Source of the DNA: Nodosilinea sp. FACHB-141
GTDB taxonomy: Bacteria; Cyanobacteriota; Cyanobacteriia; Phormidesmidales; Phormidesmidaceae
Direction of reading: 5' to 3'
Assembly: GCF_014696135.1 (NCBI RefSeq)
Contig: NZ_JACJPP010000003.1
Coordinates: forward strand, 62,001-126,000
DNA: 64,000 bases
A program made the translations under genes and the position numbers. How positions within the stretch are numbered: position 1 is the stretch's first letter; each line of letters opens with the position of its first letter. Shown here one piece after another: positions 57,377 through 64,000 of this stretch. The notes under the pieces were generated by a model that was given only the letters and a program-made list of their open reading frames with translations, did no database searches and was not told the origin of the DNA.

Positions 57377-57454
57377 CTGTGGGTTGGGTTAAAACGCAGT
57401 GCAACTCAACAGCGGTAGATGCGTTGAGAGCCGCTTTGCTCTAACCACCCACAG
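57377..57454 (+). repeat. 78-nt nested hairpin repeat
   Basis: Outer stem CTGTGGGT (57377-57384) with ACCCACAG (57447-57454), adjoining GGTTA/TAACC, with an inner CTCAAC/GTTGAG stem. It resembles a BIME-type pair of REP units with decay, lying between the second permease and the hydrolase. Confidence 0.7.
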
Positions 57455-57486
57455 GACGCCATTAGCTATTCGACTGGAGAGAACCC

Positions 57487-58245
57487 ATGGGAATTTTCGT
57501 TGAAGCCGAGCCGTATCCATACCCCTACAACGGGGATCTGCGACCCGAAAATACAGCGCTGATTGTGATCGATATGCAGACCGATTTTTGCGGCATCGGC
57601 GGCTATGTGGACAAGATGGGCTACGACCTGTCGCTCACCCGTGCTCCCATTCAACCGATCGCCAGGCTGCTAGAGGTGCTGCGCGATCGCAACTTCACCA
57701 TCATCCACACCCGCGAGGGCCATCGCCCCGATCTGTCAGACCTGCCGGAAAACAAACAGTGGCGATCGCGCCAAATTGGTGCAGGTATTGGCGACCCTGG
57801 TCCCTGCGGGCGCATTTTGGTGCGCGGCGAACCCGGCTGGGAACTCATTCCCGAGCTGCAACCCCTGCCCGGCGAAGTGGTAATCGACAAACCCGGCAAA
57901 GGCTCCTTCTACGCCACCGATCTAGATTTAATTCTCACCCGCAAAGGCATTCGCAACATTATTCTGGCCGGCATCACCACCGACGTGTGCGTCCACACCA
58001 CCATGCGCGACGCCAACGATCGCGGCTACGAGTGCCTGCTGCTGTCTGACTGCACGGGTGCCACCGACTACGGCAACCACCTGGCCGCGCTGAAGATGGT
58101 CAAAATGCAGGGTGGCGTGTTTGGTGCTGTAGCCCATTCCGAAGCCCTGATCGAAGCGTTAGCCCAATCCGAGATGAGTTTTGGGGAAATGGCGGGCAGT
58201 GCTCACTCTACAGTTGTTTCACAAGCACACCCTACTTTCTCCTAA
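57487..58245 (+). CDS. biuH: isochorismatase-fold cysteine hydrolase, biuret hydrolase-like
   Basis: A 252-aa amidohydrolase with the Asp-Lys-Cys triad: [20 protein letters not shown] (Asp), [13 protein letters not shown] (Lys), [17 protein letters not shown] (Cys). The opening [19 protein letters not shown] and [19 protein letters not shown], then [19 protein letters not shown], closely follow what I know of Rhizobium BiuH, which hydrolyses biuret to allophanate. It lies within the BMP importer operon behind GGAGAG. The last about 18 residues look repeat-derived. Biuret as substrate is a family-based inference. Confidence 0.78.
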   Translation: MGIFVEAEPYPYPYNGDLRPENTALIVIDMQTDFCGIGGYVDKMGYDLSLTRAPIQPIARLLEVLRDRNFTIIHTREGHRPDLSDLPENKQWRSRQIGAGIGDPGPCGRILVRGEPGWELIPELQPLPGEVVIDKPGKGSFYATDLDLILTRKGIRNIILAGITTDVCVHTTMRDANDRGYECLLLSDCTGATDYGNHLAALKMVKMQGGVFGAVAHSEALIEALAQSEMSFGEMAGSAHSTVVSQAHPTFS

Positions 58246-58285
58246 ATCTCCCCATCACTCCCTACCCCCTACTCCCTGCTCCCCT
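58240..58285 (+). repeat. STRR-like tract (CCCCTACTCCCT units)
   Basis: CTCCCCATCACTCCCTACCC-type C-rich units between the hydrolase stop and the ATPase ATG, replacing a normal ribosome site. Confidence 0.6.
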
Positions 58286-59830
58286 ATGAAAACCGCGATT
58301 GCTGCACCGCAGATCAAAACCGCGCCCCCCGAGCTAGAGGTAATTAACCTCACCAAACGCTTTGGCAGCTTCACTGCCCTCGATCAAGTCTCAATCAAAG
58401 TCACCCCCGGCAGCTTTCACGCCCTGCTGGGCGAAAACGGAGCGGGCAAAAGCACCCTGGTGAAATGCATCATGGGCTTTTACACCCCCACATCGGGGGA
58501 GGTACTGGTCGATCGGCAATCTCGGGCGATCGATAGCCCCAAGGATGCTCACCACTTTGGCCTGGGCATGGTCTACCAGCACTTCACCTCGGTGCCCGCC
58601 ATGACCGTGGCCGAAAACCTAGTGCTCTCGCGCTACGACAGCCCCCAGTGGATCAACTGGAAGGCCGAGTACGATCGCCTCGACGCCTTTATGGCCACCT
58701 CCCCCTTTCAGATCGATCTGCGTACCCCCATCTCTCAGCTAGCGGCGGGCCAAAAGCAAAAGCTCGAAATTCTCAAGCAGCTCTATCTCAATAGCCGAGT
58801 GCTGATTCTCGACGAGCCCACCTCGGTGCTCACCCCCGACGAAGCCGACGAGGTGCTCGGTCTGCTGCGGGAAGAAGTCACCGCGGGTCACCTCAGCGTG
58901 CTGATGATCTCCCACAAGTTTCGCGAGGTGATGGCCTTTACCGACGAAGTGACGGTGCTGCGTAAGGGGAAGCTGGCGGGCCACGGCTACGTGCGTGATT
59001 TGACCGTCGATGACATGGCCCACATGATGTTGGGCGAAAAGACCGAAGCCACCCCGGTCGAAAAGGTGGCGATCGCCGACCCGCGGCCCGTTCTAGAGCT
59101 CAAAGACCTGTGCGCCGATCGCGACAACGGTCTGCCCGCCGTGTGCAGCGCTAATCTAATTGTCAACAGTGGCGAAATTGTCGGCATTGCGGGCGTCTCG
59201 GGCAACGGTCAGCGCGAGCTGGTGGAGGTGCTGGCGGGCCAGCGCCCCCGCCACAGCGGCGATATTCTTGTCAACGGCGAGCCCTATCAGTCGACCCGTA
59301 AAGAAATGGCTCGTCACCAGGTCTACACTCTGCCCGAAGAACCGCTGCGCAACGCCTGTGTGCCCCACATGAGCGTGGCCGAAAACATGGCTCTGCGCAC
59401 CTTCGATTGCCCGCCCCAGGCCCGGCGCGGCTGGCTGCTCAGCCTCAGCAACATTCGGCGCATGGCCGAGGGCCTAGTCAAGGTATTCTCAGTCAAAACC
59501 CCGTCGGTGGATACGCCAGTAGGTCACCTCTCCGGCGGCAACGTGCAGCGCACCGTGCTGGCCCGTGAGCTGTCGTCAACCAACATCAACCTGCTGATTG
59601 CCGCCAACCCCTGCTTTGGCCTCGATTTCTCTGCGGTCGACTATATTCACAGCCAGATACTGGCCGCCCGCAATCGTGGCGTGGCGGTGCTGCTGGTGAG
59701 CGAAGACTTGGATGAGTTGCTGAAGCTGAGCGATCGCATCTTTGTGATCAGCGGCGGCGAGCTGGTTTACGAAAGCCCCACCGCTGCTGCCGATATCAAA
59801 ACCCTGGGCCATAAAATGGCTGGGCACTAG
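58286..59830 (+). CDS. ABC transporter ATPase, duplicated domains (YufO/RbsA type)
   Basis: A 514-aa protein with two nucleotide-binding domains. Domain 1 has Walker A GENGAGKST, signature-like LAAGQKQKLEIL and Walker B LILDEPTSVL. Domain 2 has VSGNGQRE and the signature LSGGNVQRTVLAREL but a degraded Walker B region (LLIAANPCFGLD), as is usual for this family. It powers the BMP-type importer. ATG 58286 was chosen; the frame back to 58181 overlaps the hydrolase. Confidence 0.9.
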   Translation: MKTAIAAPQIKTAPPELEVINLTKRFGSFTALDQVSIKVTPGSFHALLGENGAGKSTLVKCIMGFYTPTSGEVLVDRQSRAIDSPKDAHHFGLGMVYQHFTSVPAMTVAENLVLSRYDSPQWINWKAEYDRLDAFMATSPFQIDLRTPISQLAAGQKQKLEILKQLYLNSRVLILDEPTSVLTPDEADEVLGLLREEVTAGHLSVLMISHKFREVMAFTDEVTVLRKGKLAGHGYVRDLTVDDMAHMMLGEKTEATPVEKVAIADPRPVLELKDLCADRDNGLPAVCSANLIVNSGEIVGIAGVSGNGQRELVEVLAGQRPRHSGDILVNGEPYQSTRKEMARHQVYTLPEEPLRNACVPHMSVAENMALRTFDCPPQARRGWLLSLSNIRRMAEGLVKVFSVKTPSVDTPVGHLSGGNVQRTVLARELSSTNINLLIAANPCFGLDFSAVDYIHSQILAARNRGVAVLLVSEDLDELLKLSDRIFVISGGELVYESPTAAADIKTLGHKMAGH

Positions 59831-59872
59831 TGGATGGGTGGATGGGTAGGGGGTGGATGAGTGAATGAGTGG
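59830..59872 (-). repeat. STRR tract (GTGGATGG units)
   Basis: Tandem GGATGGGT/GGGTGGATGA units between the ATPase and cupin genes. Confidence 0.7.
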
Positions 59873-59882
59873 GAGAGTTAGT

Positions 59883-60227
59883 ATGCAATCGATTGTTTTG
59901 CCTGACCTAAAGGCTATGGCGGCTGACCCAGAACTGGATTGGGAGCCGTTTCGGTCTGGAGTCGAGATCCATCGGCTCTACCCCGCCGAACCTGGCGGGG
60001 CTGCCGCTGCGCTGCTGCGCTACCAGCCTGGAGCATCGGTTCCCTACCATCGTCATACCGGGTTTGAGCACGTTTTGGTGCTGTCAGGCTCCCAAACCGA
60101 TGACAACGGCACCTATGGGGCGGGCACCCTAGTAGTCAATCCACCCGGCACCTGCCACACCGTCAGCAGCCCCGAGGGCTGCATCGTCCTCGCCATCTGG
60201 GCCAAACCCATTGAGATCGAACCCTAA
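59883..60227 (+). CDS. cupin domain protein (ChrR-like)
   Basis: A 114-aa single-domain cupin: [21 protein letters not shown] (metal-binding His/His/Glu motif 1) and [14 protein letters not shown] (motif 2 His). ChrR-like cupins bind zinc or iron. ATG 59883 follows GGGAGAG; ATG 59865 is in frame but inside the STRR tract. It is sandwiched in the importer/hydrolase operon, so it may act on the same compound, or bind the metal a partner needs (inference). Confidence 0.82.
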   Translation: MQSIVLPDLKAMAADPELDWEPFRSGVEIHRLYPAEPGGAAAALLRYQPGASVPYHRHTGFEHVLVLSGSQTDDNGTYGAGTLVVNPPGTCHTVSSPEGCIVLAIWAKPIEIEP

Positions 60228-60231
60228 GGCA

Positions 60232-60330
60232 GACACGCTCTACCCCTACCCGCCCTACCCTACCCATCCACCCACCATGCCCCTACCCGCCCTACCCTAC
60301 CCCTACCCCCTACCCCCTACCGGCCTCGCG
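60232..60330 (+). repeat. STRR tract that enters the next coding region
   Basis: Tandem CCCCTACC/CGCCCTACC/CATCCACC units spanning the gene start at 60277. It encodes the Pro/Tyr-rich N-terminal peptide of the second hydrolase. Confidence 0.75.
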
Positions 60331-60963
60331 CTGCTCATTATCGACATGCAGCGCGATTTCATTGAGCCCGGTGGTTTTGGCGATGCCTTGGGCAACGATG
60401 TCAGCCTGCTGCGATCGATTATTCCCAATGTGCAGGCGTTGCAGCAGGCGTTTCGGCGCTACCACCTGCCGATTTTTCAGACTGTGGAGGGGCACCTGCC
60501 GGATCTCTCGGACTGTCCGCCGTCGAAGCGCGATCGCGGCAATGGATCGCTCAAAATCGGCGATCGCGGCCCTATGGGACGAATTTTGGTGTTGGGCGAA
60601 CCGGGCAACGGCATCATCCCCGAACTCGCGCCCTTACCCAACGAGGTAGTTATCTCTAAACCCGGCAAGGGAGCCTTCTACGCCACTGAGCTAGAGGCTC
60701 ACCTCAAAGCCCAGGGCATTACCCACCTGATAATTACCGGCGTCACCACTGAAGTTTGCGTGCAGACTACCATGCGCGAGGCCAACGATCGCGGCTACGA
60801 ATGTCTGCTGATCGAAGATGCTACCGAGAGCTACTTCCCCGCATTTAAGCAGTCCACCCTCGAAATGGTGCGTGCCCAAGATGGCATCATCGGCTGGACG
60901 GGGCACACCGAGACGCTGCTCAACGCCCTAGCGGCTCAGTATGAAACTTCGGTAATGGCCTAG
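60277..60963 (+). CDS. second isochorismatase-fold cysteine hydrolase
   Basis: A 228-aa paralogue of the biuret-hydrolase-like protein: [18 protein letters not shown] (Asp), [13 protein letters not shown] (Lys), [17 protein letters not shown] (Cys). It differs in the lid region (the KRDRGNG stretch), so a different amide is likely, for example a longer homologue or ureido acid. ATG 60277 is the only start that fits; the N-terminal [16 protein letters not shown] is encoded by repeat DNA. It is the last gene of the operon. Confidence 0.88.
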   Translation: MPLPALPYPYPLPPTGLALLIIDMQRDFIEPGGFGDALGNDVSLLRSIIPNVQALQQAFRRYHLPIFQTVEGHLPDLSDCPPSKRDRGNGSLKIGDRGPMGRILVLGEPGNGIIPELAPLPNEVVISKPGKGAFYATELEAHLKAQGITHLIITGVTTEVCVQTTMREANDRGYECLLIEDATESYFPAFKQSTLEMVRAQDGIIGWTGHTETLLNALAAQYETSVMA

Positions 60964-61235
60964 GGGTGGAGCAGGTGTGAGTCCAATTGCACTGTTGGGG
61001 AGTTTTGGGAGCGATCGCTGTCTCTTGAACCCCTTTAGTTGTCCTGTGCGACCTTGTCACTCTGTCAAATCGAGGGTTTTCGGGTTATCCCTTCTGGCAG
61101 ACTACATCACTTGCTTTTAATCGTTAAGGTCTGTAACGAAAGCGTTGTTAGCCTAACCTTTTCAAAACTTCAGTTCAGCTTGAACTTAGGTTTTGGCGGG
61201 AAAGCACAGTGCAGAACCTTACACAGGAAGTCCCC

Positions 61236-61688
61236 ATGACTAACTCAACTCTAGACGCAATCAAAGAGCCTCTAAAGCAGTTTGAAGCCTTCGATGCTGA
61301 CACCCAGCTAGCGCTGCTGTGGTACGGCTATTTGGACATTAAAGATCAGCTCAATCCTAACCCCGACAGCAAAGTAGAAGGAATGGGCCAAACCCTCTAC
61401 GACCACATAGTCGTTCTGTCCAAAGAGGACCAGCTTCAGGCTCAGCGTGATATCGCCAACCGGGCTGACACCGACATCAGCAAACAGTATGGTGCCCTCA
61501 GCCCCTCGTCGAAGCTAGAGACCTGGCTGCTACTGGCCCAAGGTATGGAGTCGGGCGAGATTATTAATGTCCCCAGCGACTACTCTTTGCCTGAGCACAC
61601 TCAGGAATTTGTTGACCAAATCAAAGCCTTGGACTTCGAGCAGCGGATTACCTTTACCCGCGACGCAGTCACCGGTATGGGCGCGTAA
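61236..61688 (+). CDS. helical carotenoid protein (stand-alone OCP N-terminal domain)
   Basis: A 150-aa all-helical protein homologous to the N-terminal carotenoid-binding domain of the orange carotenoid protein: LDAIKEPLKQFEAFDADTQL, ALLWYGYLDIKDQLNPNPDS, YGALSPSSKLETWLLLAQGM, DFEQRITFTRDAVTGMG. There is no C-terminal regulatory domain, so it is an HCP, a singlet-oxygen quencher in most clades. AGGAAG precedes ATG 61236. A terminator follows about 200 bp after the stop. No OCP, FRP or CTDH gene is adjacent in the window. Confidence 0.9.
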   Translation: MTNSTLDAIKEPLKQFEAFDADTQLALLWYGYLDIKDQLNPNPDSKVEGMGQTLYDHIVVLSKEDQLQAQRDIANRADTDISKQYGALSPSSKLETWLLLAQGMESGEIINVPSDYSLPEHTQEFVDQIKALDFEQRITFTRDAVTGMGA

Positions 61689-61893
61689 AAAGTCACTCTC
61701 GGGTAGCAACAGATGCCCTCAGTAGGCACTGGCTAATAAACCCTTTGGGGCTAGTTATTGCTGGTCTAATAATCACCAATAGCTGAGATGCTTATAGCCG
61801 GATTAAATAGGTGGTGACCAAGCCACAACTGGCTTTGCGGGGTTCCACTATTAGCCGACCTACACGTTTAAATTTGACAGAACAATAAATCTT

Positions 61894-61928
61894 AGGAGTT
61901 AGCCCGCTAGTGGCTGGCTCCTTTTTTT
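61894..61928 (+). terminator. rho-independent terminator after the carotenoid protein
   Basis: AGGAGTTAGCC (61894-61904), 7-nt loop, GGCTGGCTCCT (61912-61922) with two internal mismatches, then a run of seven Ts. The 205 nt between the stop codon and this terminator form a long 3' UTR or could hold a small RNA. Confidence 0.85.
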
Positions 61929-62365
61929 GTTGAGCAGTTTAGTTATTTGGGTAAAAAGTTGCTAGACGATGTTCTAGAGTTAGACGCTAAGGATCGCCTA
62001 TTTGTTAGGCTCAAATTTGACGAGATGCTTGACCGGTGCCCCTACCGAGCATCTTATTTTGAATAGGGTTTAAGTAAGATTCAGCATCACCCATCGATTC
62101 GATCATTTTGACAGGGAGCAAGTGGTGAATAATCAGAATTTTCTATTGATTCCCTAGTAGCTACGCTCTCCCATTATTTTCAAGAAGGTTTCGAACAGTT
62201 CGAAAAACAACCGTTCTGTCCATAGGCAGAACAGCAAAGATTTTAACGAAACCATTGACAGGAGGGGATTCGGCACGATACACCATGGGGGCGTAGGGCA
62301 ATAATAGTTGACAGCATGCAAAGTTTGTTTAAGTTTCGGCAATATCTGCATCAGAAGAGGTGGAC
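61929..62365. other. intergenic region upstream of sbtA
   Basis: About 440 bp. It must contain the sbtA promoter; sbtA is CO2-regulated in other cyanobacteria, but I see no convincing LysR-type or NtcA box, repeat or RNA family here. Confidence 0.4.
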
Positions 62366-63334
62366 ATGAATGCCAACTTGATCGTGTCTAACATTCTGAA
62401 TCCTCCAGTGCTATTTTTCTTTTTGGGAATGATAGCTGTTTTAGTTAAATCTGATTTAGAAATTCCGCCACCAATTCCAAAGCTGTTTTCTCTGTATTTG
62501 CTGTTGGCGATCGGGTTTAAAGGTGGCGTTGAGCTAACTAAGAGTGGCATCAACCAGCAGGTGGTGCTGACGATTTTGGCGGCGATCGTGATGGCCTGCG
62601 TCGTACCGCTATACACGTTTTTTATCCTGCGACTGAAGCTCGACACCTACGACTCAGCGGCGATCGCCGCCACCTACGGCTCGATCAGCGCCGTTACGTT
62701 CATTACGGCCAGCGCCTTTCTCACCGAGTTGGGCATGCCCTTCGACGGATTTATGGTGGCCGCCCTAGCCCTGATGGAATCCCCAGCCATCATTGTCGGG
62801 CTGATTTTGGTGAACTTCTTCGCCAGGGACGAAAAACGAGAATTTGTTTGGTCTGAGGTCCTGCGGGATGCCTTTCTTAACAGCTCGGTCTTTTTGTTAG
62901 TCGGTAGCTTAATCATTGGTATGCTCACCGGAGAACATGGTTGGGAAGTCTTGTCGCCCTTTACCCAACAGATGTTCTACGGGGTGCTGACCTTTTTTTT
63001 GCTTGACATGGGTCTAGTCGCAGCCCGACGCATTAAAGACTTGCAAAAAACCGGCTTTTTCCTAATTTCCTTTGCCATACTGATCCCAATACTGAATGCA
63101 GGCGTTGGATTGCTAATCGCCAGGGCGATCGATATGTCCCAAGGTAATGCCCTCCTATTTGCTGTGCTGTGTGCCAGCGCATCCTATATTGCGGTTCCAG
63201 CAGCCATGCGGCTAACGGTACCCGAGGCCAACCCAAGCCTGTACGTTTCTACGGCTTTAGCGGTCACGTTTCCGTTCAACATTATTGTTGGCATTCCGCT
63301 TTATCTGTACGGCATTAACCTGTTGTGGAGCTAA
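62366..63334 (+). CDS. sbtA: sodium-dependent bicarbonate transporter SbtA
   Basis: A 322-aa membrane protein with about ten helices: NPPVLFFFLGMIAVLVKSDL, PPPIPKLFSLYLLLAIGFKG, ATYGSISAVTFITASAFL, ALMESPAIIVGLILV. It imports HCO3- with Na+ at high affinity under low CO2. ATG 62366 has GAGG at suitable spacing; GTG 62360 is an alternative. sbtB starts 3 bp after its stop, the standard arrangement for channel and regulator. Confidence 0.96.
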   Translation: MNANLIVSNILNPPVLFFFLGMIAVLVKSDLEIPPPIPKLFSLYLLLAIGFKGGVELTKSGINQQVVLTILAAIVMACVVPLYTFFILRLKLDTYDSAAIAATYGSISAVTFITASAFLTELGMPFDGFMVAALALMESPAIIVGLILVNFFARDEKREFVWSEVLRDAFLNSSVFLLVGSLIIGMLTGEHGWEVLSPFTQQMFYGVLTFFLLDMGLVAARRIKDLQKTGFFLISFAILIPILNAGVGLLIARAIDMSQGNALLFAVLCASASYIAVPAAMRLTVPEANPSLYVSTALAVTFPFNIIVGIPLYLYGINLLWS

Positions 63335-63337
63335 GCC

Positions 63338-63649
63338 ATGCACCTTGTTAAAAAAATCGAGATTATTGCCAATTCCTTTGAGTTACCCAAGATTTTAGAC
63401 AGCCTCAAAAAATCAGGTGTTCACGGTCACGCGGTGATTCGCAATGTTGAAGGTGAGGGGCTGCGGGGCGGCAGCGAAGACCTCGATATGACTATGGACG
63501 ACAACGTCTACATCGTTGCGTTTTGCATGCCTGACGAAATTAAAACCGTGGCCGAGAACGTGCGGCCGCTGCTGAACAAGTTTGGGGGCACCTGTTACAT
63601 CTCCGATGTGATGGAAATTCGCTCTGTGAAATGTGTGGCGTCGCTGTAG
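63338..63649 (+). CDS. sbtB: PII-like carbon-signalling protein SbtB
   Basis: A 103-aa PII-like protein: KKIEIIANSFELPKILDSLK, a T-loop (VEGEGLRGGSEDLDMTMDDN) and the last strand YISDVMEIRSVKCVASL. It binds adenine nucleotides (AMP, ADP, cAMP, c-di-AMP in characterised members) and inhibits SbtA. The C-terminus ends KCVASL and lacks the CGPEGC-like redox loop known in the Synechocystis protein. It is translationally coupled to sbtA. Confidence 0.94.
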   Translation: MHLVKKIEIIANSFELPKILDSLKKSGVHGHAVIRNVEGEGLRGGSEDLDMTMDDNVYIVAFCMPDEIKTVAENVRPLLNKFGGTCYISDVMEIRSVKCVASL

Positions 63650-63660
63650 GGAATTGAGTT

Positions 63661-64000
63661 ATGGAACATAGCGATAAAGGTATTCACCGCCGCCGAGTAC
63701 TGACTTTTGGCGGTAGATTACTGGGGTTAGCGGCGCTAGGGCCAGCGCTCTGGCCGACAAGATCAGCGGCCGCGGCAACTTTAGCACCGTCATCGCTCAG
63801 CCCTGAGGAGGCGCTGAGACGATTGCTAGACGGCAACCAGCGCTTTACTGGGCATCAGCTCGAACACCCCGACCAGTCGGAGGAGCGAGTGCTAGAACTG
63901 ACCCAGTCCCAGCATCCCTTCGCCACAGTGCTAAGCTGTGCCGATTCCCGGGTAGCAGCTGAGATCATCTTTGATCAGGGTCTGGGCGACATCTTTGACG
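63661..64000 (+). CDS. exported beta-carbonic anhydrase (partial, runs off the window)
   Basis: The first 113 codons of a protein with an export signal (HRRRVLTFGGRLLGLAALGP, twin-arginine-like, then Ala-rich cleavage region). The catalytic body follows: LLDGNQRFTGHQLEHP and SCADSR, the zinc-binding Cys93-x-Asp-x-Arg motif of beta-carbonic anhydrases. An exported enzyme would interconvert CO2 and HCO3- outside the cytoplasm, feeding SbtA (like EcaB). It begins 11 bp after the sbtB stop. The His and second Cys ligands lie outside the window. Confidence 0.9.
   Translation, partial: MEHSDKGIHRRRVLTFGGRLLGLAALGPALWPTRSAAAATLAPSSLSPEEALRRLLDGNQRFTGHQLEHPDQSEERVLELTQSQHPFATVLSCADSRVAAEIIFDQGLGDIFD

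Noticed and set aside
61690..62365. possible tRNA or small ORF between the carotenoid protein and sbtA
   Set aside because: No cloverleaf or T-arm sequence and no frame over 30 codons with a ribosome site was found; only the terminator is supported.

Overview
The window is chromosomal DNA from a cyanobacterium, most likely a filamentous Leptolyngbya/Nodosilinea/Phormidium-like lineage (inference). The evidence is an intact kaiABC clock, ndhL, sipA, the sbtA-sbtB bicarbonate module, a carotenoid-binding OCP-N-domain protein, many HIP1 octamers (GCGATCGC), moderately high GC, and cyanobacterial short tandem heptamer-like repeats (STRR) and REP-type hairpins between genes. No rRNA, tRNA, CRISPR array or prophage was recognised.

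Layout. 0-8 kb: formaldehyde detoxification (frmA plus the start of fghA), a pilin-like protein, GDP-fucose synthase, a fused 5-oxoprolinase carrying repeat-derived insertions, and a Uma2 nuclease. 8-13 kb: an arsenate-export pair (GAPDH plus ArsJ) behind a promoter with two ArsR-type boxes, then cdsA and queC. 13-17 kb: a cyclic-di-AMP (ydaO) riboswitch leading a nitrate/bicarbonate-type ABC transporter. 17-19 kb: an AT-rich accessory island with a 19-bp inverted repeat, an XRE regulator, a HEPN-motif protein and a broken REP transposase. 19-23.6 kb: housekeeping genes (miaB, HPP protein, rsmD, hisH, C15 peptidase). 23.6-32 kb: a four-gene, translationally coupled cell-surface operon (DUF11/SdrD-B, giant beta-barrel, beta-helix-OmpA, DUF11). 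32-34.5 kb: MOSC protein, ndhL, DUF3007, trpA. 34.6-45 kb: a PAS/GAF/GGDEF/EAL protein, a CBS-histidine-kinase-like protein with a degenerate ATP site, kaiABC and guanine deaminase. 45-53.5 kb: TPR protein, glgA, small cyanobacterial proteins, sipA and a large NB-ARC/WD40 STAND protein. 53.8-61 kb: a BMP-type ABC importer operon with a biuret-hydrolase-like enzyme, a cupin and a second isochorismatase-fold hydrolase. 61-64 kb: a helical carotenoid protein, then sbtA-sbtB-carbonic anhydrase running off the end.

Two themes stand out. First, second-messenger and inorganic-nutrient control: the c-di-AMP riboswitch on an ABC importer and the SbtB PII-like protein (a family known to bind c-di-AMP) lie in the same window. 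Second, repeat invasion: REP hairpins with a GTAG head and STRR tracts sit in many gaps, inside operons and even inside coding sequences, next to a decayed REP transposase.
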